Shown in pieces: positions 27,043 through 36,385 of a stretch of 64,000 nt of DNA. Each line of letters begins with the position of its first letter. The first letter of the stretch is position 1. The notes below the pieces were generated by a model that saw only the letters and a list, made by a program, of their open reading frames with translations, made no database searches and was not told the DNA's origin. The stretch lies in NCBI RefSeq assembly GCF_007954275.1, contig NZ_VOLT01000014.1, forward strand, positions 62,001 to 126,000. The letters are read 5' to 3'. This DNA comes from Colwellia demingiae. Lineage in GTDB: Bacteria; Pseudomonadota; Gammaproteobacteria; Enterobacterales; Alteromonadaceae. The position numbers and the translations under genes are program-made.

Positions 27043-28017
27043 TTAAGATTTTTTGCGTTTCTGAGCATCTAGAAGAACAGCACCGATGATAATCATACCT
27101 TTGATAATTTGCTGCCAGTATGGATCAACGCCCAACATATTCAGCCCTTTATTCATCACACCAATAATCAAAGCGCCTACTATACACATGGGTACAGAGC
27201 CAACGCCGCCAGCAAGTGACACACCACCAATAACCGCTGCTGCTATAGCATCAAGTTCCCACATGTTGCCAAATGTTGGGTTACCTGCAAAAGCTCTAGA
27301 AGTAAGCATTGCACCAGCAAGACCCGCTAACACACCACATAAAACATATACTTTAACCAAGGTAATTTCGACATTGACACCGCAAATTCTTGCCGTATTA
27401 ACGTTGCCACCTATTGCATAGACATGACGACCAAAAGTTCGTCTGCTCATCATCGTATGACAAGCAATAGCAACTAAGACGTAAATAATAACCAAACCAG
27501 GTATACCAAATACAGAAGTGCCGGCAATAGAAGTGAAAGCATCAGAGCTAGCGTCAACAGGACGGCCATCACTGAATAATTGAGCGAAGCCTCGAGCTGC
27601 CGTCATCATGCCTAACGTTGCAATAAATGGAGGTATACGGCCATAGGCGGTAATCGTACCGTTTATTAAACCGCAGAATCCACCAACGAGCATAGCGCCA
27701 CCAAAGGCAACAAGCGTCATGCCATATCCTTCGCTACCAGTAACTAATGTAGCGGCAACGACTGAGGCCAAAGCAACAATGGAACCCGTCGATAAATCGA
27801 TACCTGCTGTGACAATCGCAAAAGTTACGCCAATAGCAATAATACCAAACATAGAAACCTGTTCGAGAATACTAAAAATGTTCCGAAAAGAAGCAAACCC
27901 CTCAATGTTGAATGATAAAACAGTAAATAAAAGGATCAGTATCAATACCATCCCATATTTATGAAAAAAAGCCGAATAATTCATATCTCGGACAGCATTT
28001 GTTGTTGTAGCGATCAT
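27043..28017 (-). CDS. Sugar (probable myo-inositol) ABC transporter permease, copy 1
   Basis: A 324-residue inner-membrane protein of the RbsC/CUT2 type. It has about ten hydrophobic segments, the GVTFAIVTAGIDLSTGSIVALAS block near residue 60, the AIGGNVNTARICGVNVE loop and ELDAIAAAVIGGVSLAGGVGS (EAA-like region). It overlaps the upstream ATPase gene by ATGA, the usual coupling. The inositol role comes from the surrounding genes and resembles Caulobacter IatP. The second copy (57186-58160) is broken by a stop, so this may be the only working permease for both sets. Confidence 0.88.
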   Translation of the reverse strand: MIATTTNAVRDMNYSAFFHKYGMVLILILLFTVLSFNIEGFASFRNIFSILEQVSMFGIIAIGVTFAIVTAGIDLSTGSIVALASVVAATLVTGSEGYGMTLVAFGGAMLVGGFCGLINGTITAYGRIPPFIATLGMMTAARGFAQLFSDGRPVDASSDAFTSIAGTSVFGIPGLVIIYVLVAIACHTMMSRRTFGRHVYAIGGNVNTARICGVNVEITLVKVYVLCGVLAGLAGAMLTSRAFAGNPTFGNMWELDAIAAAVIGGVSLAGGVGSVPMCIVGALIIGVMNKGLNMLGVDPYWQQIIKGMIIIGAVLLDAQKRKKS

Positions 28018-29597
28018 TGTCCTACTTCCTCAAATTTATAATTTTGTTGATCATTTTTTATAGATGGCTCATTTTGATGAGCATGTTCAAGCGCTTGTTC
28101 TGCTGTATCGCCTGCGGCCATTTCAAGAATAATTTCCTGAGTGGCATCGGCACGATCTACAATGCCACTCTCGCGCCCTTCGGCCATAACCATAATCCGA
28201 TCACTTAGGGCCAATAGCTCTAACATTTCTGATGAAATAATAACGATGGCTTTACCGGCCTTAGCTAACTCTATTATTAACTTGTAAATTTCAGCTTTCG
28301 CACCGACATCTATTCCTTTAGTAGGTTCATCAAGAATTAAAATTTCAGGTTCCAACAGCAACCATCGAGCTATAAGAACTTTCTGTTGATTACCTCCAGA
28401 TAAGTTATCGATAATCGTATCAACCGATGGTGTTTTTATTCTTAATTGTTTTTTCTTTTGATTAGAAACAGCTGAAGCTAACTTGTCAGAAACAAGTCCA
28501 CTTTCTAAGTAAGGCAATAAGTCAGGCATAATCATGTTATCGGTAACACTCATATTGAGCATTAAACCTGTTTTCTTTCTATCTTCAGTTACAAAGCCAA
28601 TACGGTGCTTAATTGCATCCATTGGTTGTTTAATATCAACCTTTTCTCCATGAATGATTACCTCACCTGATTCAGCAGGAACATAACCAAAAATAGCTTC
28701 AACAATTTCACTACGACCTGAGCCGACTAATCCAGCAATACCAAAAACCTCCCCTTTTCTTACATTAAAGTTAATGTTCTCAAACTTGCCAGGTAGATTT
28801 AGATTTTTAATTTCTAGTAGCACTTCACCAATATCAACACTGTCGCGAGTGAACATCTCATCCATTTCACGACCAACCATCATATTGATCATTTCTTCTT
28901 TAGTTATATCAGCAGTATTCTTAGTACCTATATATTGTCCGTCTCGTATAACCGAAACTTCATCACATAATTCGAATACTTCGCCCAGTTTATGAGAAAT
29001 GTAAATAATTGCGATGCCACGCTCTTGCACTTTTCTTACAATCTTATATAAACGATGAACTTCCGATTCTGTCAGCGCAGTTGTCGGTTCATCCATAATA
29101 ATAATTTTTGCATCATATGAAACTGCCGTAGCTATAGCCAATAGTTGCGCTTGAGCTACAGAAACTTCACTCATCAACACATCGACTTCCATTGGGATCC
29201 CAAGCTCATCCAGTACTTTAGTGGTCTCAGCATTCATTTGCTTCTGATCCATTAAGATGCCTTTAGTAATCTCTCTACCAAGATAAAAATTATCTGCAAC
29301 AGATAGATTAGCTGAGGGGCTAATTTCTTGAGGAACCATTGCCAATCCAGAACGAATAGCATCAATTGGAGAATTAGGTTGGAACGGTTTACCATCTAAG
29401 AGAACAACACCACCTTCGTCAGGGGTATAAATTCCATAAAGAATTTTCATTAATGTCGATTTTCCAGCACCATTTTCTCCCATAAGTGCATGTATACTGC
29501 CCGTACGAATGCGCAGGTTGACATTATCTAAAGCTTTAACCCCGGGAAAGGTTTTGCTTACATTGTTCATTTCTAAAATATAGTTTGAGTTATTCAC
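28014..29597 (-). CDS. Sugar (probable myo-inositol) ABC transporter ATP-binding protein, copy 1
   Basis: A 527-residue protein with two ABC domains, as in RbsA/IatA. The first has Walker A GENGAGKSTLMK (about 39-50), an SVAQAQ signature-like segment and IIIMDEPTTALTE; the second has GLVGSGRSEIVEA, LSGGNQQKVLIARWLL and LILDEPTKGIDVGAK. The second Walker A is degenerate, which is usual in this family. The start is a GTG with weak AGAAG upstream. Copy 2 at 58157-59740 is highly similar. Confidence 0.92.
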   Translation of the reverse strand: MNNSNYILEMNNVSKTFPGVKALDNVNLRIRTGSIHALMGENGAGKSTLMKILYGIYTPDEGGVVLLDGKPFQPNSPIDAIRSGLAMVPQEISPSANLSVADNFYLGREITKGILMDQKQMNAETTKVLDELGIPMEVDVLMSEVSVAQAQLLAIATAVSYDAKIIIMDEPTTALTESEVHRLYKIVRKVQERGIAIIYISHKLGEVFELCDEVSVIRDGQYIGTKNTADITKEEMINMMVGREMDEMFTRDSVDIGEVLLEIKNLNLPGKFENINFNVRKGEVFGIAGLVGSGRSEIVEAIFGYVPAESGEVIIHGEKVDIKQPMDAIKHRIGFVTEDRKKTGLMLNMSVTDNMIMPDLLPYLESGLVSDKLASAVSNQKKKQLRIKTPSVDTIIDNLSGGNQQKVLIARWLLLEPEILILDEPTKGIDVGAKAEIYKLIIELAKAGKAIVIISSEMLELLALSDRIMVMAEGRESGIVDRADATQEIILEMAAGDTAEQALEHAHQNEPSIKNDQQNYKFEEVGQ

Positions 29598-29718
29598 AGG
29601 TTTTCTTCTTTTTATCGAATAGGTTATAGCTAATCAGGACAGTGCTCTTTAGCATAATTCTCTCCTCAGTTAATCATTCACTTTCTGAGGAGATTTACCT
29701 TTATCAGACAATATTAAT

Positions 29719-29739
29719 GGAGGGCATAAGTTACCCCCC
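29719..29739 (-). promoter_or_regulatory. Intercistronic hairpin between binding-protein and ATPase genes
   Basis: A GC-rich inverted repeat (GGAGGGCATAAGTTACCCCCC on the plus strand) starts nine bases after the binding-protein stop, with a better-paired equivalent at 59861-59881 in copy 2. Such hairpins commonly protect the abundant binding-protein mRNA and damp transcription into the transporter genes. Confidence 0.55.
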
Positions 29740-29747
29740 GGCTCAGA

Positions 29748-30689
29748 TTAATATTTTAAGAGATATGCTTCTTTTTGCGACTTATCAACTAACTCAAAAT
29801 CTATCCAGTTCATTTTTTTAACCTTTTGACCTTTTGATAGCTTATAAGCAATTTCAGCACCACCGTACCCTTGCCCTTTAGCACTTTGGAATACAGTAGT
29901 ATCTAAGCCTTTACCTAAGTATTCCAAAGCATCTGGCGTAGCATCAATCCCTGAGATGATCAAATCGGCATCTGTTTTCCCTGCCTTAGTAGCCGCGAGC
30001 AATGCACCGATTGCCATTTCATCATTGTTCGCCACAATCACATTAATTTCTGGGTGTGCTTGTAGTACATCTTCAACAATTTGCAGTGCTTTAGCCCTAT
30101 CCCAACGACCTTCATGCTCGGCAACAATCTTAATGTTTGGATATTTTGCAAAGACTTGTTTATTGCCTTCAGTGCGGTATATTTGAGCTTCCTGCCCCAT
30201 AGGTCCTAATAGCAACAAGATATTGGCCGACTGCCCATCTAATAATCCGACCACGCTCTCCGCTTGAATAATACCGGCTTCAATTGACTCTGATCCGACA
30301 TAAGCATCAACGCTTTTCATTGTTTTCTCATCAGGAAGTCGATTAATAATAATCAAAGGTATACCAGCTCTTTTTGCTTTTTTGGCAATAGGTTTGACCG
30401 TCGCTATATCGGTAGGTACAACCAATAAAGCATCTACTCCTGAATCTATAAAGTTATCGACGTCATTTAACATTTTACCTGGATCATCATTGGCGTCAGT
30501 CAACTTAAAGATAACATCATCATGTTTAGTATCAAAATCACGAATACCATCAAAAAGATAGCTCAGCCACTTATCGGCAAAGGACGACATAGGGGCGCCA
30601 ATAACCAATGAATCATCGGCTAAGGCAATGTTTGAAGTGGTAGTGAGTATTGCGGCGGCCAATAAGGTTTTTTTTATCGTTTTTATCAT
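29748..30689 (-). CDS. Periplasmic sugar (probable myo-inositol) binding protein, copy 1
   Basis: A 313-residue exported type-I periplasmic binding protein (RbsB/IbpA-like). The signal peptide ends at about NIALA-DD (residue 25). Typical motifs are DVDNFIDSGVDALLVVPTD, NAND-like AND and VIVANNDEMAIGALLA, and GIDATPDALEYLGKG. The ATG at 30687-30689 has AAAAAAGGAAAAA before it. A longer frame upstream would place residues before a perfect signal peptide and is rejected. Copy 2 is at 59890-60828. Confidence 0.9.
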   Translation of the reverse strand: MIKTIKKTLLAAAILTTTSNIALADDSLVIGAPMSSFADKWLSYLFDGIRDFDTKHDDVIFKLTDANDDPGKMLNDVDNFIDSGVDALLVVPTDIATVKPIAKKAKRAGIPLIIINRLPDEKTMKSVDAYVGSESIEAGIIQAESVVGLLDGQSANILLLLGPMGQEAQIYRTEGNKQVFAKYPNIKIVAEHEGRWDRAKALQIVEDVLQAHPEINVIVANNDEMAIGALLAATKAGKTDADLIISGIDATPDALEYLGKGLDTTVFQSAKGQGYGGAEIAYKLSKGQKVKKMNWIDFELVDKSQKEAYLLKY

Positions 30690-30720
30690 TTTTTTTTCCT
30701 TTTTTCTTTGCTTGAATAGT

Positions 30721-30739
30721 TGCGCAGTTACACTGCGCA
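30721..30739 (-). promoter_or_regulatory. 5' leader inverted repeat of binding-protein copy 1
   Basis: TGCGCAGT-TAC-ACTGCGCA lies 32 bp before the start codon. The matching position in copy 2 (60861-60879) has TACGTAGT-TAC-ACTACGCA, in which one pair has changed on both sides (C-G to T-A). That suggests a conserved RNA hairpin or a protein-binding dyad. Confidence 0.5.
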
Positions 30740-30924
30740 GTCTTAATAAAAAAACCAAGGTTTATCGACTTTTTCACGTCGAACTACAAACTATGGCTCT
30801 TTCGGTAAACTTCATGAATGAGCTAAAAATGGCATGTACTAATAACTAACTTGCTCTCCATCTAACACCTCAGTAATTTAAAGATATCAGTAGATTGCAA
30901 GACCTCGAATTAAGAATTACAACC

Positions 30925-32091
30925 TTAATTCAGAGAAGTCCACAGTCCATCTTTTTTATTTGATTCCAGCGCAGTATTAATGAAACGGACGCCATCTACA
31001 CCCTCAGCTATCTTGGGGTATACAAACACATCGTTCTGATTATCTTCCTCTGTTATGTCTGCAATAATTGCTTCAGCAAATTCTGAATATAAAGTAGCGA
31101 ACCCTTCTCGGTAACCTTCTGGATGGCCGATCGATATCTTGCTAGCTCGATTTGCTATCGGATACAATTCAGGTCCCCCTTTAGTCAGTAGCCTTGCCGG
31201 TTTACCAAGCTGGCGGTGTAGCAATTGATTTGGTTGCTCTTGATGCCATTCGAGACCACCGTTGCTACCAAAAACACGCAAATAAAGTCCATGTTCTGCA
31301 CCTGCAGCACATTGGGTAATCCAAAAGGCACCTCTAGCACCATTGTCATATCTAAGCTGAATGCTGGTGTAGTCCGTGGCTGTTCGACCCGGTGTCAATA
31401 CACAGGTCTCAGCACTAAGTGAAGCGGGAAGCATTTGTGTTACAAATTGGCATAGGTGATAACAATGAGTACCAATATCAGCCACAATCAAATCATCACC
31501 GGCTACTGCTGAATTCATGTGCCAATTGCTGCCATCTTTTTCTGATTCTCCTAACTCAGCAAGATGCCCCTGAACATAATCACACTGGATCATTCGAATT
31601 TCACCAATATCACCTGCCTCCACCATCGCTTTTGCTTGGCGAACCATAGGGTAGCCTGAGTATCCATAGGCAGCACAAAAGTGAACTTTTTCTTTAGCCA
31701 CTAATCGTTCTAACTCTTCGGCCTCAGCAAGGGTATTAGTCAGGGGTTTTTCACAAATAACATGAAGACCACTTTTTATAGCAAGACAGGCGACAGAAAA
31801 ATGCTCACTGTTTGGTGTCATGATTGCTATGACATCAATACCATCTTTTCGGTTAGTCTCACTGTGAATCATTTCAGCTGCTGAGCCATACCCGCGAGGA
31901 ATACCAAGATCTATAGCAGCTTGAATTGATCGCTCAGCATTAGAAGATAAAACCGCTGCGACAATATCATATTGCTCATTCATTAGTGCTGCGCCTCGAT
32001 GAACCCCGCCGATAAAAGAGCCTGGACCTCCGCCCACAACGCCTAATCTAAGCCGACGACCTAATTTTTTTATCATATTGTTGCTATTCAT
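30925..32091 (-). CDS. Gfo/Idh/MocA family oxidoreductase
   Basis: A 388-residue NAD(P)-dependent dehydrogenase with LRLGVVGGGPGSFIGGVHRGA (residues 15-35), CEKPLTNTLAEAEEL near residue 115, and ADIGTHCYHLCQFV supplying the conserved Asp-x-x-x-His. It is longer than IolG and resembles the copy at 53953-55125 (VGGGRGSEIGYAHRSGA). It may act on scyllo-inositol or another stereoisomer; that is inference from the neighbours. GGAGTGATAA precedes the ATG. It lies 55 bp after the next dehydrogenase gene in the same direction. Confidence 0.85.
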   Translation of the reverse strand: MNSNNMIKKLGRRLRLGVVGGGPGSFIGGVHRGAALMNEQYDIVAAVLSSNAERSIQAAIDLGIPRGYGSAAEMIHSETNRKDGIDVIAIMTPNSEHFSVACLAIKSGLHVICEKPLTNTLAEAEELERLVAKEKVHFCAAYGYSGYPMVRQAKAMVEAGDIGEIRMIQCDYVQGHLAELGESEKDGSNWHMNSAVAGDDLIVADIGTHCYHLCQFVTQMLPASLSAETCVLTPGRTATDYTSIQLRYDNGARGAFWITQCAAGAEHGLYLRVFGSNGGLEWHQEQPNQLLHRQLGKPARLLTKGGPELYPIANRASKISIGHPEGYREGFATLYSEFAEAIIADITEEDNQNDVFVYPKIAEGVDGVRFINTALESNKKDGLWTSLN

Positions 32092-32146
32092 TTATCACTC
32101 CAAAAATTTTGTTAAAAAGAGTTAACCTTGTTGCGCTTAACCTATC

Positions 32147-33310
32147 TTACTTTTCAACATCGACCCAAGCCTGCTTGTCCCAAGAGGCTAAAATAGCCTG
32201 CTGTACTTTTGCTACCGCTAGGGCCTCTTTCAAACTAGGGTCAGCTTCCGTCCCGTTAGAAACAGCCTTTAAGAATTCAAAGCACTCGATAACCTTAAGA
32301 TCATCGTATCCAAGCCCAGTGCCTGGAGCCGGATTAAAACGTTCGTGATTAGGGTGTGCAGGACTACTATAAATCGTTGTATATCCTTCTTCTCCAGCTT
32401 CATTATTACGATACTGCAGTTGAAGTTCATTCATCTGTTCAAAGTTCCAACGTAATGCTCCTTCAGTTCCGTGTAGTTCAAATCCCATTTCAGTCTTTGG
32501 TCCATTGATAACTCGACATGATTCAATTGTTCCGGTCACACCATTTTCAAATTCTAATAACGCACTGACATAATCATCATTAGTCACAGACGCCATTGGA
32601 CTGTCAGCATTACCTTTGGCGTAATGTGAACTCGTCCCTTCTGTGGGTAAAGGACGTTCTTTGATAATAATTTGAATATTGCTGGTTAAACGTTTGACCG
32701 GTCCAACTAACATATGGGCCATATCAATGGTGTGACTCATAAGATCAGTTAATGTGCCGTGACCATTTTCTTTTTGAAATCGCCATGAAAACAAAGAATG
32801 GGGATCACTGGCATAACAGTTTAAAAAACGTCCACGGTAATGGGTTAATCGCCCTAATTTTCCATCCAAAATGAGCTTTCGTGCATATTGCACCACAGGA
32901 GCCCAGCGATAGTTATACCCGATCATACTTAGTACATCATATTGTCTGGCAATTGCTTCAGCTTCCGCAATTTCTTGAGGATTTTTACCAGCAGGTTTTT
33001 CGCAATAAACATGTTTGCCAGCTTCGGCAGCCGCTTTAATTAATTCCAAATGCATACCAGTTGGCGCAGTAATATTAACAACATCGACATCGGGGTGAGC
33101 AATGACTTGCTTCCAATCCGTTGTATACTCTTCAAAGCCAAATCTATGCTGGCTATCTCTAGCGCGCTCCTCAACAGAGTCACTACAAATAACTAACCTT
33201 GGATCAATATTTTGATCATAAAACCTGTCGGCAATAACCTTATAAGATCGGCTATGACACTCGCCCATCCATCCCATTCCAATCACACCAACACCAATTG
33301 TTTTTCTCAT
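32147..33310 (-). CDS. Gfo/Idh/MocA family oxidoreductase
   Basis: A 387-residue dehydrogenase beginning [17 protein letters not shown], with [19 protein letters not shown] (catalytic EKP, about residue 100) and [20 protein letters not shown] (Asp-x-x-x-His). It is not a close paralogue of the neighbour at 30925-32091. Its substrate is probably an inositol or inosose relative. A strong GAGGAGCAAAAATA precedes the ATG. It lies 101 bp after iolE copy 2, on the same strand. Confidence 0.85.
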   Translation of the reverse strand: MRKTIGVGVIGMGWMGECHSRSYKVIADRFYDQNIDPRLVICSDSVEERARDSQHRFGFEEYTTDWKQVIAHPDVDVVNITAPTGMHLELIKAAAEAGKHVYCEKPAGKNPQEIAEAEAIARQYDVLSMIGYNYRWAPVVQYARKLILDGKLGRLTHYRGRFLNCYASDPHSLFSWRFQKENGHGTLTDLMSHTIDMAHMLVGPVKRLTSNIQIIIKERPLPTEGTSSHYAKGNADSPMASVTNDDYVSALLEFENGVTGTIESCRVINGPKTEMGFELHGTEGALRWNFEQMNELQLQYRNNEAGEEGYTTIYSSPAHPNHERFNPAPGTGLGYDDLKVIECFEFLKAVSNGTEADPSLKEALAVAKVQQAILASWDKQAWVDVEK

Positions 33311-33411
33311 TATTTTTGCTCCTCTATTACCAATATCAGGATAACTAATAGAACACTGGCTAAAACGCTGATCTTCTAGCGAAATCTCCAGTGAATATCC
33401 GTTGTAATTAA

Positions 33412-34308
33412 TTAGTCGATTTTAAACTGTGCTTTTTCAAATACCTTTTTTAGGTGATTAAAGCCCAGCTTTGCATATTTAAGAGGTGGGGCTTTTATCG
33501 GATCTTGTTCCGCCTCTACGACAACCCAGCCACTATAATTTTGTTCTCGAAGCTCGTTCGCTATTGACTGGTAATCAATCATTCCGTCTCCTGGTACTGT
33601 AAACACGCCTGCCAGTACCGCATTAAGAAATGACATGTCTTGTCGTTTTACATCGGCTAAAATGTTGTTTCGAATGTCCTTCATATGGACATGGTTTATA
33701 CGATGTCCGTGATTTTGTAACAACCGAATGGGATTGCCTCCGGCAAATACCAGGTGACCAGTATCCAAAAGTAAGTTGACGTCATCGCCCGTGTTGGCCA
33801 TCAAAACGTCTACTTCTTCTTCTGTTTCAATAACAGTGCCCATATGATGATGGTATGAAAGAGAGACACCTTCTGAACTCATAAATTCCGCAAACGACGT
33901 TAATTTTTCACCATAAGCTTTAATTTGATCATGGGTTAATATCGGACGTCTACTTAACGGAATTGCTTGCTGGTTTTGCACGGTTCCTGTTGTCTCGGCA
34001 TAAACCAAAACCTGCGCACCTAACTCGCGAAAAGTATGGAGCTGGCTTGCAACTCTGCGTTTTTCTTCTTCAAGGCTATTTTCCAGCAAACTGCCGGAAA
34101 ACCATCCAGATACCAGATCCAGACTATATTTTTTTAACACGGGTCCCAGAATCGTTGGATCCATCGGAAATTTCCCACCAGTTTCGGTACCACTAAAGCC
34201 AGCTAGCTGACTCTCTTTGAGACAAGTTTCCAGACTCGTTTCCCCGCCTAGTTCAGGTAGGTCGTCGTTCGACCAGGCAATGGGTGCTATTCCAAATTTT
34301 ACAGACAT
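33412..34308 (-). CDS. iolE: myo-Inosose-2 dehydratase, copy 2
   Basis: A 298-residue IolE homologue with the matching start ([20 protein letters not shown]), [34 protein letters not shown] and VVEAEQDP motifs. The ATG at 34306-34308 has AGGAAATTTTG upstream; a TTG three bases earlier is not needed. This is the first gene of a minus-strand series including two dehydrogenases and ABC set 1, divergent from the AraC gene. A weak AAGCGCTT core lies about 30 bp upstream (34336-34343), too degenerate to call an operator. Confidence 0.92.
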   Translation of the reverse strand: MSVKFGIAPIAWSNDDLPELGGETSLETCLKESQLAGFSGTETGGKFPMDPTILGPVLKKYSLDLVSGWFSGSLLENSLEEEKRRVASQLHTFRELGAQVLVYAETTGTVQNQQAIPLSRRPILTHDQIKAYGEKLTSFAEFMSSEGVSLSYHHHMGTVIETEEEVDVLMANTGDDVNLLLDTGHLVFAGGNPIRLLQNHGHRINHVHMKDIRNNILADVKRQDMSFLNAVLAGVFTVPGDGMIDYQSIANELREQNYSGWVVVEAEQDPIKAPPLKYAKLGFNHLKKVFEKAQFKID

Positions 34309-34661
34309 CAAAATTTCCTCTTTTATTCACACTTAAAGCGCTTTTTTTTAGTAGTAGTTGTTCAATAAAGTCCAATCAACATTGAGTAACCTGAACTGAA
34401 CTTAATAATTTTCATTACCCACAAATACAAATAAGTACTATGAAAATATATTTGGCCGATATAATTTGACTTAATCTATGGGAGAATATATGTTAAAAAA
34501 AACACATTAAAGCCCATGAAATAAGGTTAAGTTGCAAACTCGAGTTGATAGTCTAGTAGAGATCAAGCTACACTAGGAATCTCTACAACTACGTATATCA
34601 TTTGATTAACTACTCTAAGAAAGCTCTAACCTTATTATTTTATTACTTGTAGGATCTGGAT
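34309..34661. promoter_or_regulatory. Divergent iolE2-araC promoter region
   Basis: AT-rich 350-bp region between two divergent genes. It holds AAAGCGCTTT at 34335-34344, sharing only the central core with the LacI-type operators elsewhere, and no clear repeat pair for AraC binding that I can defend. Confidence 0.35.
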
Positions 34662-35543
34662 ATGAATGGTGAACGATTGAACTGGCCCGAAATTTATTCA
34701 ATAGGCAATGAGTGCAGTGAAAAGTATGTAAATTCCAGAGATACCGATAGTCCCATCGAGGCTCATGATATTGTTGCAGCGGGCATTTCCGACCTAGCAG
34801 GAACCTACGATATAAGCAGAAATAGTTTTATAGCACACGTGGTTTTTTTTACTGTAGAAGGAATGGGTATCGTTAAATATCCAGGAAATAAACGAGTCTT
34901 GACCCGTGGTGATATTATGATTGTTCCGGCAGGATGCCCCGCACGCTATCAACTTTATGGTAATAACTGGAAGACGGTGTGGTTTGACCTTGCCAATGTA
35001 AATAGCTGGGGGTGGTTAAAAAATAGAGAAATTAGCGTCCATAAAGCAAAATACCTTGATCAAATTTACAATGTCATGAACGCCATTTATAACGAAATTC
35101 ACAGCCAAGAGCTCGAATCAAAAACACTCGCAGATCATCTTACAAGTGAAATTGTTATATACCTTAAGAGAGAGCTGAACTTTGAAATTGCAGATTATTC
35201 TAAACACATTCGAACTCGATTGGAAAAATTGTTTCAAACAGTAAACCACCAATTACAATTGCCATGGAATGTAGAACTACTGGCATCGACAGCCGCCATA
35301 TCACCGTCGCACTTATACACTCTGTGTCGGGAACATCTCGGCATAAATCCAATGAAAAAAGTGAATCAATTACGCATGCAGCGTGCCAGAATGCTTCTTT
35401 ATCAGACTAGTGCCCCTATAGCAGATATTGCTAATACGGTGGGCTATCAAAATCAATTTAACTTCTCCAGTGCGTTTAAAAAGCAATCAGGAATATCTCC
35501 CTCTCTTTACCGTAAAAAAATCAGATCAAGTGGAGTTCTCTAA
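34662..35543 (+). CDS. AraC-family transcriptional regulator
   Basis: A 293-residue protein with an N-terminal cupin-like ligand domain (GMGIVKYPGNKRVLTRGDIMIVPAG near residues 69-95) and a C-terminal double helix-turn-helix. The latter comprises VELLASTAAISPSHLYTLCREHLGINPMK and the signature PIADIANTVGYQNQFNFSSAFKKQSGISPSLYR in pieces. It is divergent from iolE copy 2 and probably activates that operon, which lacks a clear LacI-type site. AGGATCTGG precedes the ATG. Confidence 0.9.
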   Translation: MNGERLNWPEIYSIGNECSEKYVNSRDTDSPIEAHDIVAAGISDLAGTYDISRNSFIAHVVFFTVEGMGIVKYPGNKRVLTRGDIMIVPAGCPARYQLYGNNWKTVWFDLANVNSWGWLKNREISVHKAKYLDQIYNVMNAIYNEIHSQELESKTLADHLTSEIVIYLKRELNFEIADYSKHIRTRLEKLFQTVNHQLQLPWNVELLASTAAISPSHLYTLCREHLGINPMKKVNQLRMQRARMLLYQTSAPIADIANTVGYQNQFNFSSAFKKQSGISPSLYRKKIRSSGVL

Positions 35544-35857
35544 ACCAGCAATTTCATCACAAACAGGATTCGAAATTTTCATGCATCGTTCACCACAGGA
35601 ACCGTATGCTGCGCTATGAGTGAGGTAACGGCATTACGAATATAGCCGTGAACATTGAAAATGCTGGTATTTCAAACATAAGACTGATTTTTATCCGAAT
35701 GAGATCATGATACGCCTTATGCAAGAAACCATCTCACAACAGTAACAAAATTGGCTCTTGAGTCACTACACCGGTTGGACGAAGCCGTCTGGCTACAACG
35801 CTGAAAAAACAGCCATTATGTGTCTGTTTGATTTGCGTTGTTAACTGATTTTAACCC

Positions 35858-36122
35858 TATACCCGTAATCATTCAAAATGCATATTTCAGAGGGAGAAAA
35901 AATGATTTAGGCAAGACATTGATTGTGGGGAATGATTGTTCCATTATCAAAATCAATCACGACGTATAAATAGTTTTTAGCCCCATCGTAGAAGCGCTTG
36001 AGCAATCCCATTTTATTTTTACGTAAAAGAATTGGATGCTACACGGATATAGCTTATTAGCAAAACAGTGGATTCGCCTCAAAATGAAATAGCTCAAGCA
36101 TTTTGAATGAGCTTGGGTATAT
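35858..36122. repeat. Dispersed intergenic palindromic repeat, near-full copy
   Basis: It begins TATACCCGTAATCATTCAAA and ends GCATTTTGAATGAGCTTGGG plus TATATA. Shared inner words with the 5345-5660 copy include GATTTAGGCAAG, CCATCGTAGAAGCGCTTGAG and AATAGCTCAAGCA. Confidence 0.7.
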
Positions 36123-36385
36123 AAGCCACTCAGAGTGATTTATAAGTTCGCTTAATTTTTATCATCGTTCTGAACACTTACCTTGATGAGCAGCACACGT
36201 CGCCAGCAATTACCGGAGTGTGCTGTCGGCATTTTGGGATTTCACCTTGCTAAGGAAAAATCAGTAAGCTATTTACTACGAATGCCAGAAAATTAAAAAA
36301 CAGGGTGAACGAGGCGTAGAACCAGTAAGAGATATTTTTCTAATAAAGGTTACCAGTCTCTCCCTGTCTTTATTAGCAAATGAAG
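36123..36385. other. Gap with a short aldehyde dehydrogenase remnant (36311-36344)
   Basis: GAGGCGTAGAACCAGTAAGA plus GATATTTTTCTAA at 36311-36343 nearly repeats the sequence around 41103-41135 inside the aldehyde dehydrogenase gene (coding for KISLTGSTPL, minus strand). I see no frame beyond it, so it is probably the trace of a second, deleted dehydrogenase copy or a rearrangement joint. Confidence 0.5.

Noticed and set aside
28088..28105. CAAGCGCTTG core inside the ABC ATPase copy 1 C-terminus (also about 58230 in copy 2)
   Set aside because: It is coding sequence (QALEHAH region) in both paralogues; the outer bases do not fit the operator and codon constraint explains it.
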